Source: Glandiceps talaboti (taxonomy: Eukaryota; Hemichordata; Enteropneusta; Spengelidae). From it: a stretch of 47,500 nucleotides of DNA. The stretch is taken from assembly GCF_964340395.1 (NCBI RefSeq), contig NC_135561.1:14790461-14837960 (forward strand), written 5' to 3'. Of this stretch, positions 33,399-46,464 are shown piece after piece (the first letter of the stretch is position 1; every line of letters begins with the position of its first letter). The position numbers were made by a program, and so were the translations under genes. The notes below the pieces were generated by a model. It worked only from the letters and a program-made list of their open reading frames with translations. It searched no databases and was not told the origin of the DNA.

Positions 33399-34311
33399 AA
33401 AAATAACGCAAATTCTTCATGTTTCTCCAACTCTTTCTCTGCCTCTCCTTTTCCTCCTCTTTATCTTCTTTTTATTGGATTCCTGGTAACAAACCCTTTC
33501 CCAGCTTCTCTACACAAATTGGCATGTTCTCATCAGCAACCCCCAGCCCCTCTTGAATAATTTCCGTCATGAACTTGAGAAATGCATTGTTCAAACACAA
33601 GTGTCGTCGCCACCGCCATGACTGTAGATGACACCCAACAGTCCAGATACTTGCTATTTCTTGCCAGAGAGGGCACTGTGCCCATTTTCACATTTAGTGG
33701 TTTGATGTTGGAGCTGAAAAGTTCTGTCGGGTAATGAGAAACAGAGAAAAAATAGGGTCACCCTTATCCTGTTTGATACAATCGATAATTATGAGAATAA
33801 TTATCACCTTTCTCCAACTTCCCAATCATTCTCAATTCATTAAAAATATACACCGTTCAAACATCTATGATGTAACGACCTTCAAACATACTTATCTTGA
33901 TTATATTTGGTATTTAGTAAAAGTCTTGATTCATAATGTAAATTAAAGCAGACTCATATTGATTTTTAATTAATCATCTTTACAAAGATATGATTTTTGT
34001 AATTGACAGTTATGTAATATTTTTTCACATAGAATTTATCAGTGCACGCGGTTGGTTGGTTGAACATGTATCTATTAGCAATTATAACATTACGACCATG
34101 TTACAATCTTAACTAAAATACCAACTAAGATTTTGACAGAGAAGATGTCATAACCATTCGCAGATTAGTACTTTTCTAGTTTTTTTTTTCAGTCATGAAA
34201 TATTATCTAAGACCCCCAAAAGTGTTTCCAAAGTAGCTAACATATAAACAGGCATGTCAACATTCATGTACAAATATACACAATACAGATATGATTGTGT
34301 ACGAACTCATG
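33399..34311. other. Intergenic, no gene seen
   Basis: Pyrimidine-rich at 33415-33480, then AT-rich. A perfect GGGCAC-T-GTGCCC hairpin lies near 33670-33682. No exon recognised. Confidence 0.5.
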
Positions 34312-34583
34312 ACACATACATACATACATACATACATACATACATACATACATACATACATACATACATACATACATACATACATACATACATACATACA
34401 TACATACATACATGCATACATGCCTGCCTGCCTGCCTGCCTGTATACATACATACATACATACATACATACATACATACATACATACATACATACATACA
34501 GTACATACATACATACATACATACATACATACATACATACATACATACATACATACATACATACATGCATGCATGCATGCATG

Positions 34584-34616
<33 letters not shown>

Positions 34617-34743
34617 ATACATACATACATAAATACATACATACATACATACATACATGCATACATACATACAGTACATACATACATACATACATACATA
34701 CATACATACATACATACATACATACATACATACATACATACAT
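34312..34743 (+). repeat. (CATA)n array with duplicated CCTG and CAGTA blocks
   Basis: (CATA)n is broken by GCCT/CCTG runs at about 34419-34441 and 34583-34613 and by CAGTACAT at about 34499 and 34672. The same block order recurs about 165-174 bases later, so part of the array was duplicated as a unit. Confidence 0.93.
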
Positions 34744-35059
34744 AAGCTGATATTTCATTTATAGATAATTATTTGAAAAACACAGCGAAATTTATAGAAA
34801 ATTCCTTCCTTAGGAGGAAAACCAAGTTGTATAGACCTAGCTAGTTTTGTAGGATTTATTTATTTAACCTCTGACTTGTTATTTTGCATTGATTTATTTA
34901 ACACGCTATATTTTTTATTTAAGTTCACGTTTGAAGTGACATATAAGTCCATTGAACAGGAGGGTTTCATATTCACTTTCTTGCAATTATACTAAAGAGA
35001 ATATAATGTTAATACCTCATGTCACTATAATAAACAAATTACTTGCTTACATACGCTCA
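34744..35059. other. Spacer between microsatellites, no gene seen
   Basis: AT-rich sequence with no recognisable feature. Confidence 0.6.
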
Positions 35060-35150
35060 CAGACAGACAGACAGACAGACAGATATACAGACAGGCAGAC
35101 AGACAGACAGACAGACACACAAACAAACAAACAAACAAACAAACAAACAA

Positions 35151-35191
<41 letters not shown>

Positions 35192-35193
35192 GA

Positions 35194-35228
<35 letters not shown>

Positions 35229-35246
35229 CAGGCAGATAGACACATA
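35060..35246 (+). repeat. (GACA)n-(AAAC)n-(GACA)n microsatellite
   Basis: About 45 bases of AAAC (35118-35156) sit between two GACA blocks. Confidence 0.95.
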
Positions 35247-37407
35247 TTTGTCGATTTATAACCCAAGGAAACAAGAAATTCATACATTCTACCAAAGCAC
35301 AGTATTACATGTCACCTATAATCTAGTTTACGTGATCTAACATGGTCAGTACTCAAACGTCATGTTTATGAAAGAAATATTGATATCAGAATTCAATGGG
35401 GCAGTAAATGATCTCCGTATTACAATACCGGCAACTCGTAATTGCTATACTTAATAATACTAATATCCGACGTAAGCCTGTTGGCTGCAGATGATGTTGA
35501 TCAATATAGCTTAATATCAGAACACAATCTCCATATATGCTGACGGGAATGCACGTTTTCCTGGAAACAGCAGCAACCCAATCCCTTAATTCATGGTACG
35601 CAATCATAGTAAATAACATGATTGTTTTCCTGGAAAATAACACACAAATTGTGAGTACTAGAATTACAATGAAAAATATTTCATCACCGAAAAAAAAGAA
35701 AGAACGAAGGAAAGAAAGAAACACGCGACCAAAAGATCGTGTCAAAATTACAATATGACTAAGTATCTACGTATTATTAAAATGTCACATATAATGCAAT
35801 GAATTGAGAGAAAGAAAGACCCGTATAAAAATGGTGGCCATACTAGAAATAAATATATTTTACTAGTATTGATAGTTTAATCAACTCATAGTAGAATTGT
35901 TTAGAATAATGACACTTTGTTAGGACACTTGATAGCACGTATATCGTCAACCTGCTAAAAACACAAATCCAGGGACGCGGGACAGACTGAACATTTATCA
36001 TGCAAAAAAGCCGCCGTGTATTATCTGTCACTTTATTGATCGACTTGTGTGTGTTATACAGGTGTGTTGTTTCTAGTGTAGTCTATCTTAATATCCGTGT
36101 ATAGAAAGCAAGAATTCTGTAAACACGTTACTGTGACAGTAATTTGCCTATCCTTGTTATCTGTGTTACTGTCTCGTCCACAAATGGTTTTCATTTTCTT
36201 CAATGACAGCTACCCGGTTTTCAAAATAAGCCCAACAATAGTAAGTCAACCGATCCGGATGAAATGATAATTTACGTTCGCTATCACTGCCACATTATAC
36301 AATGCAAACGTAATTCGTGCCACATCTTCAAGGAAAATGACGTTATGAAGATAAATATTTGATTTATGACATGAAAATATCAGTAGGCTCCTAAAAATTA
36401 GTATCTACAGTAATTTATTTCATAATATCCTTTTCATACAGCATTCAGTGATAGGTTTAGATCGTGTCACGTGGTCTAGAGTAGTGACCCATAATGACCT
36501 CAATTTGCATATAACGGGTACGATTTCTTTTCTATTTTCCCTTGGGTACCATTAATATAGCAAGGCCAAGGGAGTCCTACTAATAATTTGTTTTGACAAT
36601 GTAAAGAATATTGTACTTGAGAATGTGATGGACACTAAAACAAGTATTTGCCTGGCCCTATTTCGGCACTAGTAGACATAGTATTACCCCCTAGGCCTCA
36701 TGTTGTTATATTACACCTGTTTCTCCCATGGGGCCAGTTGTTAGTCTTGAGAAATAGTTACTACATAACAGCCCTTTGAGTTATATACGTCTACTATACT
36801 AGTGCCCTCATAACCAGACAATAAGTGTTACCTATGTATTGCAATTTCAATTTTTTTCAAGTCAGAAAACCGTTTCTATCTCATTAATCAACATATTTTT
36901 CTTATCAATAGTTAGTTTATTTTCTTCTTTTTTCATATTAGATTCGTCGTTCTGTATTATGTTCTCAGATATCATTTACTCCAATAAAAGTCCTTGGAAA
37001 ATATATGATTATTTAAGGGGTAGTAGAGTGCCTCTAATTATTAATATTACATTGAAACAGGTTAACCAACGTTACCAGATATTGCTCGACTGTTTTGCTA
37101 AGTATACTGAATTGGTATATTGAAATTTACCTTTGGGATGTCTGTCTATTTAGGAAATTAACAACATCTGTATGATATGTATGTCTAAAATCCCGGTTGC
37201 TAACAACAATAAATGGAGTCATAGCAACTGAAAAAAATTATGATACTTTTATTAGTAGTGACAATCGCAGTTACTGGTCTTCGTTGTGTACACGCGTATT
37301 AGTAACGAGTATAAACATCTAAATGTTGCCACCTTTGTGAAAACATATATATCAGCGTTTGTAGATATGGGTCCAATCAATAAACGCTTTAAAGGGGAGA
37401 TGCACAA
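35247..37407. other. Intergenic, no gene supported
   Basis: Open frames at 35386-35745 (-, 119 codons) and 36839-37123 (+, 94 codons) have no start, splice or domain support; the hydrophobic stretches reflect T-rich DNA. Confidence 0.5.
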
Positions 37408-37431
37408 AGGTCAAGGTCGAGGTCAAGTTCA
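37408..37431 (+). promoter_or_regulatory. Four contiguous nuclear-receptor half-site hexamers
   Basis: AGGTCA AGGTCG AGGTCA AGTTCA with no spacer, preceded by CAA. Each hexamer is within one or two changes of AGGTCA, and TCAAGGTCG resembles extended monomer sites (SF-1/ERR type). Could equally be a hexanucleotide microsatellite seed. Confidence 0.35.
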
Positions 37432-38631
37432 TGTATTAACCAATCACTCATATATTTTCATAAAAGTCTTCCTATGTGCTATGCTGCCATTTTGTTTGTC
37501 GTTTGTCTGTAACTGAAAGTAGAAAATTGTGATTTCGGTGTGACGAGGTTTTCCCATTGATAAAGTCGACAATGATTACTAAGTAAATTAGTTTAACTGC
37601 GTGCGATGTTCTTCAATTTAGAAAACCCATTTCACACATTACTCAAATCTGTCCAGCAAGTAGTATAGCTTCTTTTGTTATTTGACAGTACATCACGAAA
37701 GTTGACACATTGTAATGGGAAGTGTCAGTAAACATTTCATGACAGCAACTTTACAATGAGAAGTACATTTATTTTACATATACATGTAATCTCTAGAAGA
37801 CATGTTTACTGTCACTAATTAAAATATAAATTTTTGTAGTAAGGATATGCTCCCCCCCCTCCCCTGCATCCCTCAACCCACCTCTTCCACTATTTGCTAT
37901 AAAACACGGTACACATTTGCATTTTCATTCCCATTGATGTAAACATTTTATATTAAATTTTATACAACCTGAATTTTCTGGTGGGAATTCAAATAAAGTC
38001 TGCTCTACGACAAGCAAACATTTGTAACAAGTGTAAACAGAAAGGAATAATGTAAAAGAATAAATGATCCTGAGCCAGCTGATCCAATGATGTGTAATTC
38101 GTTTAGTCTTAGTTTATTATAAATTACAAATATAGGGCCACCACTTCAACGTGTCAAACAAAGAATGATGATAGAACATAAAATAGGGTGATCATTTGCA
38201 ATAACACGTTTGTTCATGGATGGCATAGATGAGATTGATGGTCTGTGTCGTTGTATAATTTTAATCTCCATAAATTAAAAACGGATTAATAAAAATATTC
38301 ATTGGGGAGATGCTCGTACCATGTTGGAGTCGTTCAGCTTGTTTGTTTTACCAGAGAAAGGGGAATGACACCACGTACAGTAGTACAGGTCAATGATCGT
38401 CATGACCGTATATAGTACACGGTACGTCAATGTTCTTTTCTATATAATAGCAGTGAACAATTGTAGAGGATGTGTGATGTCATTTAATTCCCGATCGAGA
38501 AAAACAATACACGTGGGTTATTAGATTAACCATTCAATAATGAGATATATATATACTATAGTATAGTCATTAATTTTCTATGAAGCGTTTGTGGGAATCA
38601 TAGTGGTAAGAAACAAGTAAAGACGGCATGG
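37432..38631. other. Intergenic, no gene seen
   Basis: AT-rich with a C-rich patch at 37850-37885. No recognisable exon. Confidence 0.55.
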
Positions 38632-39003
38632 ACAATGTATGTATGTATGTATGTATGTATGTATGTATGTATGTATGTATGTATGTATGTATGTATGTAT
38701 GTATGTGTGTGTGTATGTATGTATGTATGTATGTATGTATGTATGTATGTATATATGTATGTATGTGTATGTGTGTGTATGTATGTATGTATGTATGTGT
38801 GCATGTATGTATGTATGTATGTATGCATGTATGTGTGTATGTATGTATGTATGTATGTATGTATGTATGTGTGTGTGTGTATGTATGTATGTATGTATGT
38901 ATGTATGTATGTATGTATGTATGTATGTGTATGTATGTATGTGTATGTATGTATGTATGTATGTATGTATGTATGTATGTATGTATGTGTGTATGCATGC
39001 ATG
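38632..39003 (+). repeat. (TATG)n array with TGTG and TGCA variants
   Basis: About 370 bases of imperfect TATG. All six-frame ORFs here are repeat translation. Confidence 0.95.
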
Positions 39004-39154
39004 TGGGTCATACAGGGGGTGTACATGTAGTTATGGCTGGGTCGCTTTTACAGCAGAGGTAGGTAGACTTGATAAATAAGAAAGGCTAGTCTTCTACTCC
39101 TACGTCATCACGTCACACCCAGCGATGGTTATAATACTTATTCATTCGTATTTC

Positions 39155-39220
39155 ACAAATTGTACATTCCTGTATGTTGCCATAGATACAAATTGTACAT
39201 TCCTGTATGTTGCCATAGAT
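39155..39220. repeat. Perfect 33-bp tandem duplication
   Basis: Two exact adjacent copies of a 33-base unit that starts acaaattgtacattcctgta and ends gttgccatagat. Having no mismatch, it must be recent. It is a multiple of three and keeps frame, but no gene is supported around it. Confidence 0.9.
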
Positions 39221-40809
39221 ACAGATTCGGTCAAATTATTACTTATCTGTTTACTGTGCCAGCCAGTCTGTAGTGTGACACATGCAGTACATACTTACAT
39301 ATACGTATAACAGACATATTGGCACGTGACTTTACCCGGTACAAAGCGTTATCATGGAATTTCATTTATCCGCCATCTCTAATCTTTAGCACAGTGATCA
39401 TATTATCTTTCCATTAGTGGAATTTCATCAACAGGGTGAGGGGGGATAGCCAATAGATGGAATAGCCTTGATCATTATTTTCATTTTAAATGATCACTAC
39501 TTTATTGAACATACACCACGTCACATTCGTGTAGTCGGCATCACTGACGTAATACCACTTAATTGTTCGTAAAAAGTAATCAACCAGTCCAGCAAACAAT
39601 ATTTCATTACAATATATGATATTCACTCTCACTCTCTCTCGCACTTAGGTGGATTCAGCGACAAATTTATTTCCGTGGGACTCTGGCACTGATATAATTC
39701 CTACAGCGTAACAGTGGACTCGAGCGTTAATAACGAACCGAACAGATCATGAAACGTGAGGTCCGTGCTAACGTTATCTACAGCTACGTTCTTTTGGTTT
39801 AGCGGATCGGCGAACTGTGTGATTTTCCGTCCCCTCGAAATATAGCAGAGAAGCACTTTGAAAATTTAATACACGTTGCTTACGGCTATCGTACAGGAAA
39901 GATACAAAGTTCTTCAGCCTCACACGAAAGGTCTGACTAATTAGCAGGTAAGAAAAATACATTATATATATATTCCCTAAACTTAAGATGTCGTATTTAA
40001 TCTTGAACCATTGGAATTGATATTCCGTTGGGACAAATTCTATGACAATCATGAAAATACATCATGAACTAAGAACTGTCCACCTATCCTAGGGATTCAT
40101 ATTGAATTTAGAAGGCATTCATTTGTCTCTGTGTGTTAGTCCATGTCAGCGCTATGCATCACAGCTGTGATTTTGGTACCCGCACGTTTCATATAATTAC
40201 CTGGTAATAACGGTTTTTAATGGATTTAACTTCGTATTGCACCGAAATTTATAATTAGTTCACCAACGCTTTCGTCAGGTATCCGCCATGGCTTCGTCAG
40301 TGATTTCTGAAGTCACGACGCATGCGTGACTTCAGATAATTGTCTCAAATTCTCGGAAGTTCGTTACGTCGTACGTCCCGGGCCCATCACGGTTCATGGA
40401 TGGTTTTGAAGTCTGAATATGAATCGCATTTGTTTTTTAAGTTACTGATATTGATATTCTGGATTCATTCGGGAATAAACACGCCAGTGTAAGTTTGCGA
40501 AATGGAAAAAGTAAGCTATTATACATCCATAACCAGCTATATATATCCCAATACACTTAGCAAGCCATCATGTAGTCAGAGGAAAACGACTAGATGGGTA
40601 CTGTATGTACATAACGAGAAAAACAAGGTATATCATGATGGGACTCGGAAACAGAGAATAAATCAAATTTGACACGAACCTTGAGAAAACATATACGGGC
40701 CATTTTTTTATATTTTTAATCGAAGGTTGCTTGGCCATTGAACTGTACGTGTGTGAAGGGTCCCGATAAATCATAGTTATCATGTTGAGTAAATATCAAG
40801 TAATCACGA

Positions 40810-40810
<1 letters not shown>
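39221..40810. other. Intergenic, no gene supported
   Basis: Unique-looking; a GC-richer patch at 40260-40390 (cgtcaggtatccgccatggc) has no convincing exon. Confidence 0.5.
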
Positions 40811-40840
<30 letters not shown>

Positions 40841-41252
40841 CATACATACATACATACATACATACATACATACATACATACATACATACATACATACATA
40901 CATACACACACACACATACACACATACATACATACATACATACATACATACATACATACATACACACATACATACATACATACACACATACACACACATA
41001 CATACATACATACATACATACATACATACATACATACATACATACATACATACATACATACATACATACACACACACACATACATACATACATACATACA
41101 TACATACATACATACACACATACACACACACATACATACATACATACATACATACATACATACATACATACATACATACATACATACATACATACATACA
41201 TACATACATACATACATACATACATACATACATACATACATACATACATACA
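40811..41252 (+). repeat. (TACA)n array with (CA)n interruptions
   Basis: About 440 bases, the longest TACA/CATA array in the window, with CACACA breaks at several points. Confidence 0.96.
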
Positions 41253-41729
41253 GACGTACAGAAAGATAAATGGAGATATTACAAATACACAGTGTAGGTT
41301 ACTTATAGTTAAGTACATTGTGTACGTACATGTAAAGTTGACAAATGAGAATGGTAGAACGTTCTCAAGCACTTAGTTGAAAGAGCTCTTTACGACATAA
41401 ATCAAGTCAAATGTGATAGAATAAACGTGAAGACCGTAAAACCCATGTTAGTAATAACAGTTAGCTATTATGCTCAGATAATGACATGCAAGTCAACGAC
41501 AATACATTTCATCGACGAGATATCGAACATTTTGACATAATCAAATTGTTCGTCCTCTGGCTACAGTTAATTGACTTCACGGAATACAATTATATGAAAG
41601 TCTGTCGAATTTATCATCAAACTGAGAGGACATTGCATTTAATCAATTGCATAAACCCCCTAACCTAGTGCACAAAATTACTCATTCAAAAATTATTTTT
41701 TTGATGCGCTACATATTATATGAAAATAT
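41253..41729. other. Intergenic, no gene seen
   Basis: No recognisable exon or RNA gene. Confidence 0.55.
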
Positions 41730-41813
41730 ATTTAGATATTATTCTCCAATAATTTTCTTGGTTTATCCAATGAAAATGCGAGTGACCTAAGGGGCCTTTT
41801 TCACTACACGTTT
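41730..41813. repeat. Dispersed repeat, copy 2 (partner at 33121-33205)
   Basis: atttagatattattctccaa, then taattttcttg and acctaaggggc, in the same orientation as copy 1. Confidence 0.65.
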
Positions 41814-42176
41814 AAGATTAGAGACAAAACTCCTTATGTCACCCAATATTTTACAGTTAAATAAAGACAGATAACGGAGACATGATTTAATGATACCATG
41901 CAAGCTTAATATACGAACGAATCAAATGGGGAAAATAATGGCGTATTGACTCGTATTTCGAGAACCACAGAACTAATGACGTAGTCGCGCGATGTTGTGA
42001 CGTAAAAGAACCGGTGTATAAGGACTGGACCGGAAATTCAGTTTTTATATATGAAGTCAATGTATGTCACATTCAAGTCGACAATTAATGAATAAATTAT
42101 CGACTCTATGTATCACTATCAATATGAAAGACGTGCAAGTGATTTCAGTGGTAATATGCATATGCAGATACATGCA

Positions 42177-42310
42177 GACGAACAAACAACAAGCAAAAAA
42201 CAACCAAGCAAACAAGCAAGCAAACAAACAAACAAACAAACAAATAAATAAATAAATAAATAAACAAACCAATAATAAACAAATAATCAAATGATACATA
42301 AATAAATAAA
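42177..42310 (+). repeat. (AAAC)n/(AAAT)n microsatellite
   Basis: Degenerate CAAG/CAAA units, then AAAC, then AAAT, trailing into further A-rich sequence. Confidence 0.9.
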
Positions 42311-42523
42311 AATAAAACAATTTGACGTTTGAATCTTGTTATCAAATGTATTATTTATATATTATAAATATAAATATATTATGAAAGACAGCAAGTGAGA
42401 ACAGCAGGATTGACAAGATAAAATCTGAGTGAAACAGCAAATGAATAAAATATATAGAAATTGATAAATATAAAGAAACTTTGTTTTGACTAACACAATT
42501 ATTCTTGCACAACATGTCTATTC

Positions 42524-42785
42524 AAAAGTGATCTAAAAACAAGCAGTGTCGACACCACATGTCTCTATTTACAATGTCATGACCTTTGGCATACTGATGA
42601 CCTTTGACATGTTGATGACCCTAAACATGTTGATGACATTTGACATGCATTGGAGCAATTTCAAAAGTGCTCTATAAACTAGCAGTGTCGACACCACATG
42701 TCTCTATTTACAATTTCTTGACCTTTGGCATACTGATGACCTTTGATATGTTGATGACCTTTGACATGCATTGAAGCAATTTGAA
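42524..42785 (+). repeat. Two-copy tandem repeat (period about 139) containing an 18-bp minisatellite
   Basis: agcagtgtcgacaccacatg followed by tctctatttacaat occurs at about 42542-42575 and 42681-42714. Each copy is followed by 18-bp units of the type tgacctttgacatgttga: starts at 42580, 42598, 42616 and 42634 in copy 1, and 42719, 42737 and 42755 in copy 2. Both copies end with catgcattgRagcaattt. Confidence 0.9.
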
Positions 42786-43789
42786 TCTACAATTGGAACG
42801 TCTTACTTCTGACGTTGGATTTGAATTTTTTTGATTCACTGTTAGTCATTGTGATCATTGAAGTTATCAAATATGGCGGTGGAGGTCATGACGGGGTCAT
42901 CGTTTTTTCTCACCATTATTGCGAATATCACAAAGTTTGTGGAAAGATGAAAATGTACAAACCAGTTTCTTTTTAAAACAAAATGCATCAAAAATAATTT
43001 TATCATAATCATAAAAACACAAATAGGACTTTCTAACAATACAATCACGGATGACCTCAGGCTTCGCTGGCAATATTATCGCCCTCTAGTGGTACAATAT
43101 GACTATCGTAGAGAGCAATGTAAAACTATGGTGATTTTCAAGATGAGACACAAATGATTAAAACGTGCATTTATCTTTGGCAAATGAAAATGTGTTGCGT
43201 AATAATTAGGGAACAAATTAGACATCCTAGCCTATAAAGTACTGACGTTGATGGCGCTGTTGTGAAGACGAGATGTTCTTTTTTGACGTGCTCGTTCATC
43301 AAGTATAGATTCCCCAATAACCGATATTAACCTCAGCAAGAAAGAATACAGGTTAAGGAGGAATTAAATCGGAGACGCTTAATCAGACTCGAGAGATAGG
43401 ATAGAATCTAAGATCACTTCTTTTTCAGAGCCGATGTCAGAAGATTACTTGGTCACGTGATGTTGAAATGAAGTAAAAAATGAGAGAGACACTTATATAC
43501 TAGACAAGAGGCGATCTGAGATAAAAATGAAAGATCACAATCCCTTTTAGATCACAAGACGGTGCTGAGATTAACGGTAGATAAACTGTCGATAGACTGA
43601 ATCGGGTTTAGACATTATATAGAAGACTGCAAATTGCTTGGTTAGAGTAAATGCTATGTTTATGTCAGACTATGATAAATCTATAGGGTCTTCTTTCAGA
43701 TGTTGTTCTGTTAGTTGGCGGGCAAATGAAAGCATGCATTCCTGCAACATCGAAAGAAATATACATAATACTCTATATAGTGTTGGATT
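42786..43789. other. Intergenic, no gene seen
   Basis: 43246-43260 repeats 15 bases of the cyclase intron (984-998). No exon recognised. Confidence 0.5.
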
Positions 43790-44190
43790 TTTAGATCTAT
43801 TAGATCTAGATATTCTCTTGGATATTTCAACTATAACTCCTTAAGTTTGCATTTTCCTTTTCTGAATACATGCATACACGTTTAAGGTGTAGGCAGTTAA
43901 AATCGTGAATTGCCTCCAAAACCGGGGGGAAAAAATTATGTAGTTAGGAATGTTTAGATCAAAATTCCATTCTCTGTAACATTTGAATTTTCACTTGACA
44001 TCTTCCTTCTCTGAAACAGTACTAAATACCGTACGTATTAGTTGGAGGCAATTAAAATTGCGAATTCCCTCAAAATTGAAAACGAAATATATATTGTAAA
44101 TGTTCAGGTTTCATACTCTTCGTCAGATATTTTGAGACTAACTCCTTGGTATGTTCTTTTGCTCAGTACATGTATTTACCGACCATTACT
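43790..44190 (+). repeat. Diverged tandem repeat, two to three units, period about 154
   Basis: aggcagttaaaatcgtgaat-tgcctccaaaa (43892 on) matches aggcaattaaaattgcgaat-tccctcaaaa (44046 on). Sequences with acta-actcctta/g-g, ttctgaatacatg or ctcagtacatg precede or follow in each unit. Confidence 0.65.
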
Positions 44191-44633
44191 TGTAGCGATT
44201 ACAATGTACCCCTGTAATAATCAATCTAGCTTCCGGTCTTCCAAGAAGAAGAAGAAGTACTAAGAAATTACTTTTAGCAATTACTTTGATGAACTACTCC
44301 ATCACTGGCTACAGACTGCTACATACCCTATAAGATAATTGAACACGAGATAGAAACTTTCCTGCTTCAAACAATCTTCAGCTCAAGGCGAGTACCAGCT
44401 TAATTCTGGTGTTAGCTCAGAGGCAGATTTGTATGCCACTGAATTGAGGAAACCACATGTAGTCGTTGTGCAACAACATATTACTTTATTTCCATTGCCA
44501 AAACACCACTGTGGTACCGATATTCAATTATCCTTTAGTCACGTTAATAATCCTCAAGAAAATAACTGATTTCCGTTTGCATTTTTACTGATTGTCTGAT
44601 ATTACATGTAGCTGCCTCCATCTCCATATGAGA
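44191..44633. other. Intergenic, no gene seen
   Basis: A short GAAGAAGAAGAAG run lies near 44241-44256. No recognisable exon. Confidence 0.55.
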
Positions 44634-44718
44634 GACATACATACATACATACATACATACATACATACATACATACATACATACATACATACATACATAC
44701 ATACATACATACATACAT

Positions 44719-44813
<95 letters not shown>

Positions 44814-44875
44814 GACAGATAGAGACAGGGAGACAGGCAGACATGCAGACAGACACAGACAGGGAGACAGGCTCC
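44634..44875 (+). repeat. Compound microsatellite (CATA)n-(GACA)n-(CA)n-(GACA)n
   Basis: CATA to 44719, GACA to 44775, CA to 44808, then degenerate GACA/GGGA to 44875. Confidence 0.95.
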
Positions 44876-46215
44876 TCCAAATTGTTCAAACTTGACGTTT
44901 TTCGTTAAATTAAAACTTTGATATTAGCTAGCCACTGCAAGTGTTACGTACAATGTCCCAAATTTGAAAATAATGTTGTGAAAGTAGTGTAAGAGGGAAT
45001 ATTACAAAATAAGAGTGTCTGAGACATTGTTAATAAACACAGTCCTTTAAGCAGAGCCAGGGACAACAGTGCATCATCTTTCACATCACCCATTTTTTTC
45101 AACTTTTCATATTTAAATCAGAATGCTAGTTGATAGATAACAAAGGCAGGGTGCAGATGAAAACAAAAGATAACCGGTTACCATAGAGACATGGGGAAAC
45201 AAATTTCAAACTTGAAACAGCAACCACATCCTCATTCACATGATCATATTTAGATAGAAACAACGACACATTCCGTCGACGATACTTTTTCTGGCGAGCT
45301 ATTTCTTCTTTCCCCTTTCAGACCGTGATGCCACGGTTGCAGTCGCCTCGAAATTGATATTAGTGACGTCATCAGTCAGCTAGCAACAATATATCACAAT
45401 TTAGTGACCCTTTCATTTTGATGAGCAGATGCAGATGTATGATTATATTGGGTTGCTAGGTAACGGCAGATTTTACATTTCATTTAAGACTAATCAATAA
45501 GTCGACATCATTATCTGGCAGATTTAGATCTTAGATTAAAATGATGTGTTGTTAGTCGAAGACTCTGGTGGGTTCCGAATACATCCCCCAATATATATTC
45601 ACTGTGGATGTACCTTTGTCTGTACGCATGCGCTGTCAAGCCTGGCTGGATCTGACCTCGTTTCTATAAATAGTTCTTGTGACACTAACAATTTTTTAAA
45701 CGAATCTAGATACTAACAAATTTCTGAAAAGAGGATGTAAACAACAAGAAAGCAGAGGCAATTTTCCCACGATAATTTTGCAGTTACACCTATAATCCGT
45801 ATATACACAGTAATCGACGAAATCAGTTTTACTTTCAAACCCAATTCAGATTAGTAAGTATTCTGTGAGAATCTAGGACGATTATATGGTACTTTTTATA
45901 AGAATCTGAAGTTAAGTGTCATTTGCATGAAAAATTCTGCCGTAATATCGCACATTGAATATTTATATATATTATTTATTTGCCAGAGGTTGAAAAAATT
46001 TTACATATCAAGTGAGGAAAATGAAATAATCAAGTAATCACATCGCCAATTAGAAAAAGTATATATAACAGAATAACTTGAACTTCTGGCTGGACCACAA
46101 AAATAGTTTGTTCAAACTAGTCGAGTTCGAGGCCCAAGGAAAACATATACAGTAATATGATATAAAAAATAACCCAAAAAAAAAAACCCTTGAAATAACA
46201 GACCAAAACGAAAGC

Positions 46216-46217
<2 letters not shown>
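44876..46217. other. Intergenic, no gene supported
   Basis: At 45301-45320 a strong acceptor-like tract (ttctttcccctttcag) is followed by a small hairpin, ACCGTG-ATGC-CACGGT, but no coding exon follows convincingly. TGACGTCA lies at 45364-45371. Confidence 0.5.
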
Positions 46218-46268
<51 letters not shown>

Positions 46269-46294
46269 GCAAGCAGACAAACAAACAAGCAGGG

Positions 46295-46345
<51 letters not shown>
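46218..46345 (+). repeat. (AC)n-(CAAG/CAAA)-(AC)n microsatellite
   Basis: Two AC blocks of about 49 bases each around an AAGCAAGCAGACAAACAAAC spacer. Prone to Z-DNA. Confidence 0.95.
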
Positions 46346-46348
<3 letters not shown>

Positions 46349-46464
46349 TCAAAGAATACATATGCATGAAGAGCAATGTCTTAATACCAAAAAGAAATAC
46401 ACATGTCGAAAATATATACAAGGGGCAAACGAGGGTTATAACGATGTTTTCAGAGTAAATTGAC

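Noticed and set aside
34312-34743. CRISPR-like array
   Set aside because: Regular repetition comes from a tetranucleotide microsatellite; there are no repeat-spacer units and the DNA is animal.
45301-45400. Exon after a strong acceptor-like tract
   Set aside because: One frame stays open for only about 20 codons, with no recognisable protein and no donor.
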